NCBI GenBank assembly: GCA_035652335.1 | Contig: DASRDZ010000092.1 | Span: forward strand, 8,128 to 72,127 | Direction: 5' to 3' | Source: DASRDZ01 sp035652335 | GTDB taxonomy: Bacteria > Chloroflexota > Dormibacteria > Aeolococcales > Aeolococcaceae | DNA length: 64,000 nucleotides | In this document: positions 15,708-24,455 of the stretch, one piece after another | Position numbering within the stretch: position 1 is the first letter of the stretch | Layout: every line of letters begins with the position of its first letter | Made by a program: the position numbers and the translations under genes | Notes under the pieces: generated by a model | Databases searched by the model: none | What the model was told of the DNA's origin: nothing | The model's input: only the letters and a program-made list of their open reading frames with translations

Positions 15708-15770
15708 GCGGAGCGAGAGGGATTCGAACCCTCGAAGCGGGGTATACCCGCTTACCGCATTTCCAGTGCG
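15708..15770. repeat. Right attachment site (attR), 63 bp, within tRNA-Ser(GGA)
   Basis: A perfect copy of 3758-3820. It covers the anticodon arm to the 3' end of the intact tRNA. Because the element supplies this copy, the tRNA stays functional after integration. Confidence 0.88.
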
Positions 15771-15799
15771 GCGCCCTCGGCCAGCTAGGCGATCGCTCC
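15709..15799 (-). tRNA. tRNA-Ser(GGA)
   Basis: The 91-nt cloverleaf on the minus strand has acceptor GGAGCGA/TCGCTCC with discriminator G. The anticodon loop CTGGAAA gives GGA, there is a long class II variable arm, and the T-arm is GAGGG-TTCGAAT-CCCTC. CCA is not encoded. Its 3' 62 bases are duplicated at 3758-3820 as an att site. Confidence 0.95.
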
Positions 15800-15868
15800 G
15801 CGGGCGATTGTACCCAGCCCCGGCGAGCGGGTCGGGCGGGCCAGGAACGGCGGGTATACTCCCGCGCC

Positions 15869-15957
<89 letters not shown>

Positions 15958-15969
15958 AACGCGCGGTAC

Positions 15970-17183
15970 TCAGCAGAGCGTGACTGTGCTCGGGTCCGGC
16001 GCGGTGGTCCCGGTGCCCTGGAGGGTCTGCACCTCGCTGCCGTAGGTGAGCGCCGAGCCGTGCGGGTTGGCGGGATCGGCCGGGTTGCCGATGCCGTACC
16101 AGGACTCCACGTTGGTGGGGTCGGCCTCGTTGGTGAGCCAGGTGTAGGGCAGGTACCCGGTGACGTTGCAGTTGGAGCGCAGCGCCTGGTCGGCGACGGT
16201 CGCCAGCAGCGAGCCCCGATCCGCGTCGGTCGCCGTCGAGCCGTCGACGCCGACCGCCAGCCCGTTCTCGTTGAGGTCGATGGGGATGCCGGCCGCCCAG
16301 CCCAGCCCGTCGATGGCGTGCCGCACCTTGACCAGCTGCGCCAGCACGGCGCCGGCGGTGGGCTCGTAGATGTGGATGGCGACCGCGTCGGCGGCGAGGT
16401 CGGGACGGTGCGCCCTCATCCCGGCGAGGAACTCCTGCACCGTGCACACCGAGCTGGGCACCGGGTACGACGGCGAGTAGACCTCCGACGTGATGCCGAC
16501 CAGCCCGCCCACCATCACCTTCGCGGCCGGGTCGGCGGCCAGGATGGCGGCACGCGCGTCCATGAACATGTCGGCGTAGCGCGCCGGGCCCTGGTCGACG
16601 CCGACGGTGTGGGTCTCGCAGCGCGGGTAGTCCTGCCAGAAGCCCCAGTTCTCCTCGTTCCAGATCTCGTACGTCTGCACCGGCAGCGACGTGAGCGTCG
16701 GGTTGGCGCGCCAGAAGTCGCCGCCCGTGCCGTAGCGGCGCGCCACGGCGCCGGCGTAGGCCGACCAGTCGGTGTCGTCGACGGGCGGCGAGAACTGGTT
16801 CCCCGTGGCGGTGGCCCACGTGGCCGAGTAGTCGATGATCGGCGCCCAGCGGATGCCGTCTGGGCCATCTCGGTGACCGCGGTGTCGAGCCGCGTCCAGA
16901 TGTAGGTGTGCGCGCCGGTGACCGGGTCGGGGCGGTTGGGCTCGACGCCCTGCCAGGCCGCGTCGAGACGGATCACCCCGATGCCCAATGACTGCACCTC
17001 GTCGAGCTGGGCGACCTGCTGCGACGAGAGCGGCGCGCCGTCCGTGGTGTTGAGCAGGAACTGCCCGTTGATGCCGAGCGTCCCCGCAGGGACGCGCGGC
17101 GTGTAGGCCGCGGCGTGCAGGGTCACCGCCGCGGGGGTGACCAGGGCGACGAGGGCGAGCAGGGCGAGCCGGCGCCGGATCAT
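15970..17183 (-). pseudogene. Secreted glycoside hydrolase-like gene (GH-A clan fold), frameshifted
   Basis: The first part, from ATG 17183, has a signal peptide (RRRLALLALVALVTPAAVTL) and a beta/alpha-barrel start (LGIGVIRLDAAWQGVEPN). Near 16862 the coding frame shifts by one base and continues as DGIRWAPIIDYSATWATATG to the stop at 15970. Candidate catalytic residues are Glu in WNEENWGFW (acid/base) and Glu in IDLNENGLAVG (nucleophile), the placing seen in clan GH-A families such as GH39 or GH5. If the frameshift is real the gene is dead. If it is a sequence error it encodes an intact secreted enzyme of about 404 residues acting on an unknown polysaccharide. Confidence 0.65.
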
Positions 17184-17479
17184 GTCGAGACATCCAGACG
17201 CACGGCGAGGCCAGTGGTTGACGTGAGGCACGCCGTGCATCGTGTCGATTCCGCGTCGCCGCCGTTCGTCCATCCTTGCGGGAGCCGGCCGCGCGCTCCT
17301 GGAGCCCGCCATCGCCGCGTGCCACTGCGACACGCCGAGCTGGGAGGCGACGGACCGGCCCGAGGTGCTCGCCCTCCACGTGGCGGGGCCCTCCTGACAT
17401 CCCGGCGGCTGCAACGATTTGGGCGCCGTGGCGGGCCGGCGCGCATGCTGGCGGTCCATCCAGCTCCGGAGGCGTCGCC

Positions 17480-17887
17480 ATGACCCAAGCCGCCACGCTC
17501 GGCCAGGCCACCGTCAAGAAGGCTCTCGACACCTACTTCGGCGGCATGAGCCGGCTCGACATGCACGCCAGCATCAGCGCCTTCGCGCCCGACGGCGTCT
17601 CGGACGATCCCAGGGGTTCCGGCGTCCAGCGCGGCCGAGCGGCCATCGAGGCGTACTTCTCCGGGCTGGCCTCGGCGCTGGAGAGCTTCACCATCGCGCC
17701 GACGTCGATCTACCCGTCGGGTGACGGCGTCGCCGTCCACTGGCAGGCCACGTGGCGGGGCCGCAACGGGCGGTCGGGCACGTTCACCGGCATCGACGCC
17801 ATCACCATCGACGCCGCCGGGCAGATCACCGAGCTGGTCGGCTACTGGGACGCCGGGACCGTGCTGGCGGAGATGAGCGCCACCTAG
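17480..17887 (+). CDS. SnoaL/NTF2-like fold protein
   Basis: A 135-residue protein of the NTF2-like superfamily. The helix KKALDTYFGGMSRLD and the run AFAPDGVSDDPRGSGVQRGR match the conserved cone-fold pattern, with strands AVHWQATWRGRNGRSGTF and ITIDAAGQITELVGYWD. Members include polyketide cyclases, isomerases and catalytically silent binders, so the role cannot be assigned. GGAGG lies 8 bases before ATG 17480. The end overlaps the convergent tadA gene by 4 bases. Confidence 0.8.
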   Translation: MTQAATLGQATVKKALDTYFGGMSRLDMHASISAFAPDGVSDDPRGSGVQRGRAAIEAYFSGLASALESFTIAPTSIYPSGDGVAVHWQATWRGRNGRSGTFTGIDAITIDAAGQITELVGYWDAGTVLAEMSAT

Positions 17888-18318
17888 CGGACGCGCAGGG
17901 CGCGGAAGAACTCGCGCAGCAGCGCGGCCGAGCGCTCCTCCAGGACTCCGGACACCACGTCAGGACGGTGGTTGTTGCGCGGGTTGCGGAGCACGTCGTA
18001 CACGCTGCCGTCGGCGCCCTTCTTGGGGTCGCGCGCCGCGTAGACGCACCGGTCGATGCGCGCCTGCACCATCGCGCCCGCGCACATCGGGCAGGGTTCG
18101 AGCGTCACCACCACCGTCACGCCGCTCAGCCGCCAGCCACCCACGACGTGCGCGGCGCGGCGCAGCACCAGCATCTCCGCGTGCGCCGTGGCGTCACCGC
18201 TGCGCTCCATGCGGTTGCCCGCTGAGGCGATGACGCGTCCGTCGAGCATGGCCACCGCGCCGACCGGGACCTCGCCCCGAAGGCCTGCCTCGCGCGCCAG
18301 CCGCAGCGCACGGCGCAT
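17884..18318 (-). CDS. tadA: tRNA-specific adenosine-34 deaminase
   Basis: A 144-residue zinc enzyme converting A34 to inosine in tRNA-Arg(ACG), in the cytoplasm. The zinc/proton-shuttle motif HAE is at residues 46-48 and PCPMC at 75-79, with the typical GAMVQARIDRCVYAARDPKK after it. Length and C-terminal helix (EERSAALLREFFRALR) match the bacterial family. The ATG at 18318 begins 20 bases after the stop of the upstream oxidoreductase gene, so the two may be co-transcribed although unrelated in function. Confidence 0.95.
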   Translation of the reverse strand: MRRALRLAREAGLRGEVPVGAVAMLDGRVIASAGNRMERSGDATAHAEMLVLRRAAHVVGGWRLSGVTVVVTLEPCPMCAGAMVQARIDRCVYAARDPKKGADGSVYDVLRNPRNNHRPDVVSGVLEERSAALLREFFRALRVR

Positions 18319-18338
18319 CGGCCGGAGGTGGTCTGGGA

Positions 18339-20567
18339 TCAGCCGGCCGCCGCCATGGGCAGGACCTTCTTCAGCTCGGGCAGCTCGCGGACGCGCATGG
18401 TGTCGTCGACGTAGCGCACCCGCTCGAAGGTGATGCAGTTGACCGGGCAGTGGTCCTCGCAGATGCGGCAGTTGGTGCACCGGTCGTAGTTGATGTAGAT
18501 CTCGCCCTCGTAGCCGCCGGCCACCGGGTCGCCGCCGGACGTCTGGCAGACCACCGTGTCGCCGCCCGAGGCGCGCTCGCGGTCCTCGCCGAAGACGACG
18601 ACGTCGATGGCCTTCTCGGGACAGACGTCGTCGCAGGCGCCGCAGAGCACGCAGACGCTGGCGTCGTAGTGGTGCACCGAGTCGCACTGGAAGCAGCGGA
18701 TGGCCTGGACGATGGCCTCGCGGTCGCTCCACGACTGCTCGACCTCGCTCATGTCGTAGCGCTTGGCCGCCTCCAGGATGGGCGGCTCGGTGCGCGCGAA
18801 GTACTCGGACTGGCGGTGGTCGTCGGTGCGCTCGACGATGGTCTGGCGGAGCCGGAAGTCGGCGGCCGCCTCCATGTCCTCGCCGAGGTATTCGCGGATG
18901 GAGCGGGCCACCCGGTGCCCCCAGCCGACGGCGTCGACGATGAACGACGGGCCCTGCACGCAGTCACCGCCGGCGAAGAGCCTGTCGACGCCGGTGTGGC
19001 CGCCGCGGTCGGCGGCGATGAGGCCGCGCGGGGTGAGCGGCATCGGCTCGCCGGGGTTCTCCATGATCTGGCCGGAGGCGAAGATCACGTAGTCGCAGGG
19101 GATGGTCACCCGCTCGGCGCCCTCGATCTCCTTGACCGAGGCGAAGATCACCTTGCCGGAGAGGGGGTCGAACTCGAGGTCGTGGAGCGGCGCGAAGGAC
19201 ACCGCGGTGACGTTGCCGTCGGAGTCGGTGTGGATCTCCTTGACGATGATGCCGGTGGACATCTTGAGGCCGATCTCGCGCGCCTCGTGCAGCTCGTTGC
19301 CGAAGGCGGGCAGCTTGTCCTCGGGCTCGATGGCGCACATCCAGACGTCCTTGGCGCCGAGCTTGATCGAGCTCTGCACCGCGTCGGTGGCGATGGCGCC
19401 GCCGCCCACGCAGACCACCCGCTTGCCGGGCTCGAAGTGCTCGGGGATGCGGTCGTAGCTGATGATGCGCAGGAAGCGCATGGCGTCGATGACCTGCGGC
19501 GCGTCGCTGCCGGGGACGGGCAGGATGCGGCCCTTCATCATCCCGATGCTGACGAACACCGCGTCGTGCTCGGCGAGCAGCGAGTCCAGCGTGACGTCGC
19601 CCTCGTCGACGCCGACGTTGGTGTCGGTATGGACCTCGATCCCCGTGTTGAGGATCATGTCCAGCTCCCACTGGAGCTGCTTGTGGTCGAAGCGGAAGGG
19701 CGGGATCGACGTGCTGAGCAGGCCGCCCACCTTCGACTCGCGCTCGAAGAGGTGCACCTCGTACCCCTGGACGCGCAGGTCGAGGGCGGCGGTGAGGCCG
19801 GCGGGGCCGGCGCCGACGACGGCGACGCTCTTCCCCTTCGGCGGGGCGATCTTGTAGTCGATCCAGAGGCCTTGCTTGAAGGCGAAGTCGGTGCTGAAGC
19901 GCTTGATGGAGCGGATCGTCACCGGGTCCTCCCCGGGGTCCCAGCCGCGCTTGCAGTCGGTCTCGCACGGGTGGTTGCAGAGCCGGCCCAGCATCGAGGG
20001 GAAGGGGTTGGTCTCGTGGATCACCATCCAGGAGTCGACGTAGCGGCCCTGGGAGACGTAGTCGATGTAGGTGGCGATGTCCTGCTTGATCGGGCAGTTG
20101 CGCTGGCAGGGCGACACCGGCACGTTGAAGCCCAGGTCGCGATGGCCGATGAGCATCTTCATCGGCGCCTTGTCCACCACGTTGCGGCCGATCTCGGCCA
20201 GAACCTGCGCCTGCGAGACCACGCCCACGGCGCGCGTGCTGCGCGAGAAGAGCCCGCCCTCGGGCTCGGTGACCACGACTGCGCTCGCCCCGGTCTCGAC
20301 CATGCGCCGGGCCGCCAGCTCGACGGACTCGCCGGCGTCGAGCTCGGGGACGGGACGCATCACGTCGCCGACGCGAACGGTGCCCAGGTCCCGCCCGGAT
20401 GCGGGGATGACCGCGTCGAGGCCGACGGTGCCGACCACGATGCTGCGGTGGACGACGTTGAGCGGCAGCGGATGCTGGCCGCGGAGCAGGTCGAGGACGT
20501 CGGCGAGGGTGTCGTCGGGGTCGCACTCGGCGCCCAGGGGGGCGGCGATGCGGTCGAGGTCAGGCAT
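18339..20567 (-). CDS. CBS-domain / GltD-like FAD-NAD(P) oxidoreductase with two [4Fe-4S] ferredoxin sites
   Basis: A 742-residue multidomain enzyme. A CBS pair occupies roughly 1-130. A GltD/DPYD-type Fe-S region follows (CQRNCPIKQDIATYI, CNHPCETDCKRG). An FAD site is at VAVVGAGPAGLTAALDL and a second nucleotide site at VCVGGGAIATDAV. C-terminal CVLCGACDDVCP and CTNCRICEDHCP fit two [4Fe-4S] clusters. It should move electrons between NAD(P)H and a ferredoxin or glutamate-synthase-like partner. The CBS module suggests control by adenine nucleotides. It overlaps the upstream CBS gene by 8 bases. It is distinct from the canonical gltD at 41762. The exact substrate is unknown. Confidence 0.85.
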   Translation of the reverse strand: MPDLDRIAAPLGAECDPDDTLADVLDLLRGQHPLPLNVVHRSIVVGTVGLDAVIPASGRDLGTVRVGDVMRPVPELDAGESVELAARRMVETGASAVVVTEPEGGLFSRSTRAVGVVSQAQVLAEIGRNVVDKAPMKMLIGHRDLGFNVPVSPCQRNCPIKQDIATYIDYVSQGRYVDSWMVIHETNPFPSMLGRLCNHPCETDCKRGWDPGEDPVTIRSIKRFSTDFAFKQGLWIDYKIAPPKGKSVAVVGAGPAGLTAALDLRVQGYEVHLFERESKVGGLLSTSIPPFRFDHKQLQWELDMILNTGIEVHTDTNVGVDEGDVTLDSLLAEHDAVFVSIGMMKGRILPVPGSDAPQVIDAMRFLRIISYDRIPEHFEPGKRVVCVGGGAIATDAVQSSIKLGAKDVWMCAIEPEDKLPAFGNELHEAREIGLKMSTGIIVKEIHTDSDGNVTAVSFAPLHDLEFDPLSGKVIFASVKEIEGAERVTIPCDYVIFASGQIMENPGEPMPLTPRGLIAADRGGHTGVDRLFAGGDCVQGPSFIVDAVGWGHRVARSIREYLGEDMEAAADFRLRQTIVERTDDHRQSEYFARTEPPILEAAKRYDMSEVEQSWSDREAIVQAIRCFQCDSVHHYDASVCVLCGACDDVCPEKAIDVVVFGEDRERASGGDTVVCQTSGGDPVAGGYEGEIYINYDRCTNCRICEDHCPVNCITFERVRYVDDTMRVRELPELKKVLPMAAAG

Positions 20568-21045
20568 TGGCCGGGGCTCCCTGGAGCTGGGCGGCGAGGT
20601 GGGCGGCCACCTCGCGGGCGGTGATCATTCCCACGGGCCGCTCGTCCTCGTGCATCACCAGCGCCGACTGGCGCTCCTGGCGGCGCATCGAGGCGAGCAC
20701 GTCGAGCAGCCGGTCCTTCTCGTCGACCAGCAGCGGCGGGGTGTGCAGGATGTCGCTGGCGGTGACCTCGGTGACGAAGGGCCGCACCACGTCGGAGCCG
20801 GCGACCACCACCCTGCCCTCCACCAGCCGCTCGACGATGTCGCGCGCCTCGACGTAGCCGACGGGCCGGCGGTCGATGAGCACGGGCAGCTCGGTGAGGT
20901 CGTTGTCGGCCATGAGCTTGGCGACGGCGTCGATGGTGGTGCTGGGGAGGCAGAAGACCACCTCCTCGCGCATCACCGAGCGCACGGCGGGGTTGGCGGC
21001 GTCCGGGGCGAGGCGGTCGGGGTCGAGCCTCTCGATGTCGGTCAT
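20560..21045 (-). CDS. CBS-domain protein paired with the GltD-like oxidoreductase
   Basis: A 161-residue protein made of two CBS motifs: VVFCLPSTTIDAVAKLMADN with LTELPVLIDRRPVGYVEARD, and LLVDEKDRLLDVLASMRRQE with PVGMITAREVAAHL. It is expected to bind adenosyl ligands and to dimerise. ATG at 21045 has GGAG 5 bases upstream; a longer start at 21081 is less likely. The 8-base overlap with the next gene indicates translational coupling, so it is probably a regulatory subunit for that oxidoreductase, which carries its own CBS pair. Confidence 0.85.
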   Translation of the reverse strand: MTDIERLDPDRLAPDAANPAVRSVMREEVVFCLPSTTIDAVAKLMADNDLTELPVLIDRRPVGYVEARDIVERLVEGRVVVAGSDVVRPFVTEVTASDILHTPPLLVDEKDRLLDVLASMRRQERQSALVMHEDERPVGMITAREVAAHLAAQLQGAPANA

Positions 21046-21142
21046 CGGCGCTCCGGCGGGCACGCGAAGGCCGCCGAACACATGGTTGCCACGCGCGGAG
21101 TATAGCCGCGGAGTCGCTGCCTCCGGCCGGGCCGGCGGGCCG

Positions 21143-22045
21143 CTATTCGGAGCTGCGCGAGCCCGCCGCCTGCTCCTCGGCGAAGCGGCGCAGGACGTCC
21201 TGCCAGGTCTCCGTCTGGGGAGCGGCCTCGGCCGTCCCGGTGACCGCGGCGCTGCGGCGGATGCGGGCCCTGGTGCGCTCGATCTCGCGCTCGCGGCGCT
21301 TCTCCGCGGTGGTCTTGGCGGCGGTGGCCACCCCGTCCAGCTCGGAGGCGACGGCGTTGATGGCCTCGCCGTCGCCTGCGCTGCGAAGCTGGCGCTGCAG
21401 GCGGGCGGCGACCTCGGGGGTGAGCTGGTCGGCGGCGTCGCGGATGCGATCCTGGATGCGGCGCCGCGCGGTGTCGAGCTGGCGGGAGGCGCGAGCGGTC
21501 TCCGCGCTCTCGCGGCGCTGCTTCTCGTAGAGGGCGCGGCCCTCGTCGACCAGGTCGGGGTACTGCCAGGCCAGGGAGAAGCGGCCCGCGGAGATGCCGG
21601 CGGTCAGCTCGCTGATGCGCTGGGAGAAGGCCTGCCTGGCATCGCCTTCGAGCAGCGCGAGGATGTTGCTGAGCGGCGGCCTGGCCCGGGCGAAGTCGCG
21701 CCGCACCCAGCCCGGCAGGTGGTGGTGCTCGGGGGCGGGGATCTCGGCGGGCCTGTCGGCGCGCGGGAAGTTGCCGAGGCGCTGCGCGGTGGTGCGCCGG
21801 CCCTGCGCGCTGCCGGTCGGCGCCTTGCCGGCGCGCTTGCGCGCAGGCTTCGCGCCGTCGGCGGCGTCCGCCGTCCCGGGATCCCCGGAGGGAGCCTGGG
21901 CGGCCTCCGCCTCGGGAGCCTCTGCCGCGGCCTCAGCCGGTGCGGCACCGTCGGTGGACGGCGTCTGCTCCAGCTCGCCCCCAGGGGCGAGCTCCGGGGA
22001 AGCGATGGGCACGGTCGGTGCGTCAGGCGTGTCGGTGATGGTCAA
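21143..22045 (-). CDS. Ala/Pro-rich protein with C-terminal coiled coil, unknown function
   Basis: A 300-residue protein, not recognised. Residues 1-75 are Ala/Pro/Glu-rich and disordered. A basic patch (ARKRAGKAP) and a conserved-looking middle (HHLPGWVRRDFARARPPLSN) follow. The remainder is heptad-rich helix (ARASRQLDTARRRIQDRIRD; KTTAEKRREREIERTRARIR). There is no signal peptide or membrane helix. The start appears to be TTG at 22045, which is unusual; a downstream GTG is possible. It is divergent from the KimA-like transporter. Confidence 0.6.
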   Translation of the reverse strand: MTITDTPDAPTVPIASPELAPGGELEQTPSTDGAAPAEAAAEAPEAEAAQAPSGDPGTADAADGAKPARKRAGKAPTGSAQGRRTTAQRLGNFPRADRPAEIPAPEHHHLPGWVRRDFARARPPLSNILALLEGDARQAFSQRISELTAGISAGRFSLAWQYPDLVDEGRALYEKQRRESAETARASRQLDTARRRIQDRIRDAADQLTPEVAARLQRQLRSAGDGEAINAVASELDGVATAAKTTAEKRREREIERTRARIRRSAAVTGTAEAAPQTETWQDVLRRFAEEQAAGSRSSE

Positions 22046-22233
22046 TGCGTGAATCGAGCCGGGTGGTGAGATGCCCGTCCGGGTCTCCCACCTGCTGCCG
22101 GGATCGGCTGGGCTGGCCTCAATCGTAACGGACGGGCTGCCCCGCCCGGCGGAGGGTGCGGTCCGTCGTGCGGCGCGGGGCCAAGCCTACACTTGGCGGC
22201 GAAGGCTTCCGGTTACGAGATCGCACCACACCG

Positions 22234-24414
22234 ATGAACCAAACGGTCCCCGGGCCGGGCCAGCAGGAGGGCGCCGACTCAGAGCGCCCGGTGCAGCTCA
22301 CGGCGGAGGAGGCGCGCGTCCTGCAGGATGCGGCGCGCGCCTGGAGGGACGTGCCGCGCGCCGTTCCCGCCGGCGGCATCGACCCCGACCTCGACCTCGC
22401 CGAGGAGCGCGGCAGCCGGCCCGGTGAGCGCTACGTGCGCATCGTGCGGCCCAGGCGCCAGGGCTTCGAGCGCGTCGCACCCGGGTGGCTGCAGGCGACG
22501 TCGCGCGCCAGCGAACCGAAGACGGGCATGGCCCGGCGCATGGCCCACCTGCGTCGCACCCTGCTGGGCAACCCCCTGGAGACGCGCCACTTCGCCCACC
22601 AGCGCCTGACCAAGGCGATGGCGCTGGCCATCCTCTCCTCCGACTCGCTGTCGTCGGTGGCCTACGGTCCCGAGGCGATCCTCGCGGTCCTGGCCGTCGC
22701 CGGCGGCGTGGCCTACGGGGCTGTCCTCCCCATCCTCGGGGCCATCCTCTTCCTCCTCGTCGCACTGATCCTCAGCTACCGGCAGGTGATCCACGAGTAC
22801 CCCAACTCGGGTGGCTCCTACGTCGTCGCCCGGGAGAACCTCGGCGCCCGCTACGGGCTCATCGCCGGCGCCGCGCTGATCACCGACTACATCCTCACCG
22901 TGGCCGTGTCGGTGACCAGCGGGGTGCAGCAGATCGCCAGCGCAGCGCAGTCGCTGCAGCCGTACATCGCCGAGATCAGCGCCGGCTTCATCGTGCTGAT
23001 CATGCTGGGCAACCTGCGCGGGGTGCGGGAGTCGGCCACCGCGTTCGCCTGGCCGACCTACCTCTACGTCTTCTCCATCCTGGCCATGGTCGGGGCCGTC
23101 TTCGTGCGGCTCGCCATGGGCACGCTGCACACGGGAACGCCGCACTTCGACGGGGTGAAGGTCGACGTCAACGCGTTCGGCATCCTGCTCGTCCTCAAGG
23201 CGTTCTCCAACGGCTGCTCCTCGCTGACCGGGATCGAGGCGCTGAGCAACAGCGTCAACGCCTTCAAGCCCCCGGAGGCGCGCAACGCCCGCACCACCCT
23301 GGCCTGGATGGGCGTGCTGCTGGCCGCCATGCTGATCGGCATCGGCATCGCCACCAAGCTGCTCGGCTTCACCGTGAAAGCCGACGAGAGCCTGCTCTCC
23401 CAGGTGGCCCACGCCGCCTTCGCCAACACCCTCCCCTACTACGTGGTCATCGGCTCGACGTTCGCGGTGCTCATCCTCGCCGCCAACACCGCCTTCACCG
23501 GCTTCCCACGGCTCTTCTACTTCATGGCCTCGGACAACTACGCGCCGCACCAGTTCAAGCGCCTCGGCGACCGGCTCGCCTACAGCAACGGCATCGTGCT
23601 GCTGGCGCTGCTGGCCATCGTCCTGGTGCTCGCCTTCAACGGCAACACGCTGCGGCTGATCCCGCTGTACACGGTGGGCGTCTTCATCGCCTTCACCCTG
23701 GCCCAGCTGGGCATGGTGCGGCGCTGGCGCCGGCTGAAGAAGCCCGGCTGGCGCCGCGGCATCGTGGTCAACGGCGTGGGCATGGTGATGACGGCGGCGG
23801 TGTTCATCGTCACCGCCTCGGACAAGTTCCTCGACGGCGCCTGGATCATCGTCATCGTCATCCCGCTGCTGGTGCTCCTCCTCCAGTCGGTGCACCGCCA
23901 CTACACCGACCTCTCCGAGCGGGCCGCGGTGGAGACGCCGACGACGCCGACCAAGGTGCAGCCCATCGCCATCGTCCCCGTCGCCGACCTCAACGCGGTG
24001 GCCCTGCAGTCGCTGGCACTGGCGCGCAAGATCTCCGACAACGTGGTGGCCGTGCACGTCAGCGACGACGAGGAGCAGATCGCCCGGCTGCGCGCCAAAT
24101 GGGAGGCGTGGGGCAACCACGTGCCGCTGGAGATCATCGAGTCGCCGTACCGCTCGCTGGTGCGCCCGCTGATGGCCTACATCGACGCCATCGACAAGCA
24201 GAGGCGCGACGACACCTTGATCATCGTGCTCCCCGAGATGGTGGCGACGCGGTGGTGGCACCACCTGCTGCACAACCAGACCGCGCTGCGGCTCAAGGCC
24301 GCCCTGCTCTTCCGCCCCGGGACGGTGGTGGTGAACGTGCCCTACCACCTGCAGCGGGTGCCCCGGGTGCGGCGGCGGATGCGAGTCCGCGACACCGGGG
24401 ACGACGACATCTGA
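22234..24414 (+). CDS. APC-superfamily transporter, KimA/YdaO-like
   Basis: A 726-residue inner-membrane protein. A basic cytosolic N-terminus (about 120 residues) is followed by about 12 membrane helices, starting SVAYGPEAILAVLAVAGGVA and including VLILAANTAFTGFPRLFYFM. A soluble C-terminal domain follows (PIAIVPVADLNAVALQSLAL, NVVAVHVSDDEEQIARL). This layout matches the potassium importer KimA and related YdaO-type permeases, so K+ uptake is the best guess. No c-di-AMP (ydaO) riboswitch is evident upstream. ATG 22234 is preferred to a longer start at 22156. The next gene follows closely. Confidence 0.8.
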   Translation: MNQTVPGPGQQEGADSERPVQLTAEEARVLQDAARAWRDVPRAVPAGGIDPDLDLAEERGSRPGERYVRIVRPRRQGFERVAPGWLQATSRASEPKTGMARRMAHLRRTLLGNPLETRHFAHQRLTKAMALAILSSDSLSSVAYGPEAILAVLAVAGGVAYGAVLPILGAILFLLVALILSYRQVIHEYPNSGGSYVVARENLGARYGLIAGAALITDYILTVAVSVTSGVQQIASAAQSLQPYIAEISAGFIVLIMLGNLRGVRESATAFAWPTYLYVFSILAMVGAVFVRLAMGTLHTGTPHFDGVKVDVNAFGILLVLKAFSNGCSSLTGIEALSNSVNAFKPPEARNARTTLAWMGVLLAAMLIGIGIATKLLGFTVKADESLLSQVAHAAFANTLPYYVVIGSTFAVLILAANTAFTGFPRLFYFMASDNYAPHQFKRLGDRLAYSNGIVLLALLAIVLVLAFNGNTLRLIPLYTVGVFIAFTLAQLGMVRRWRRLKKPGWRRGIVVNGVGMVMTAAVFIVTASDKFLDGAWIIVIVIPLLVLLLQSVHRHYTDLSERAAVETPTTPTKVQPIAIVPVADLNAVALQSLALARKISDNVVAVHVSDDEEQIARLRAKWEAWGNHVPLEIIESPYRSLVRPLMAYIDAIDKQRRDDTLIIVLPEMVATRWWHHLLHNQTALRLKAALLFRPGTVVVNVPYHLQRVPRVRRRMRVRDTGDDDI

Positions 24415-24455
24415 GCGAGACCACCCCGCCAGCCGAGTCGCGCGCCCGCGCCCTG

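Larger units (their letters stand above)
3758..15770. mobile_element. Integrative element of about 11.95 kb in tRNA-Ser(GGA)
   Basis: The ends are a perfect 63-bp direct repeat (3758-3820 and 15708-15770) corresponding to the 3' two-thirds of tRNA-Ser(GGA). The intact tRNA is at the right end, where a tyrosine integrase and an excisionase also lie. Short ACGTGGGTA repeats resembling integrase arm sites occur just inside both ends. The cargo is two ECF sigma-propeller fusion genes, six small or secreted protein genes, a relaxase/helicase remnant and an IS stub. No complete conjugation or replication genes are present, so it probably depends on another element for transfer. Confidence 0.87.

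Noticed and set aside
22046..22233. A c-di-AMP (ydaO) riboswitch ahead of the KimA-like gene
   Set aside because: The region lacks the conserved riboswitch blocks I know; only a short AAGCCT/AGGCTT inverted repeat is present.
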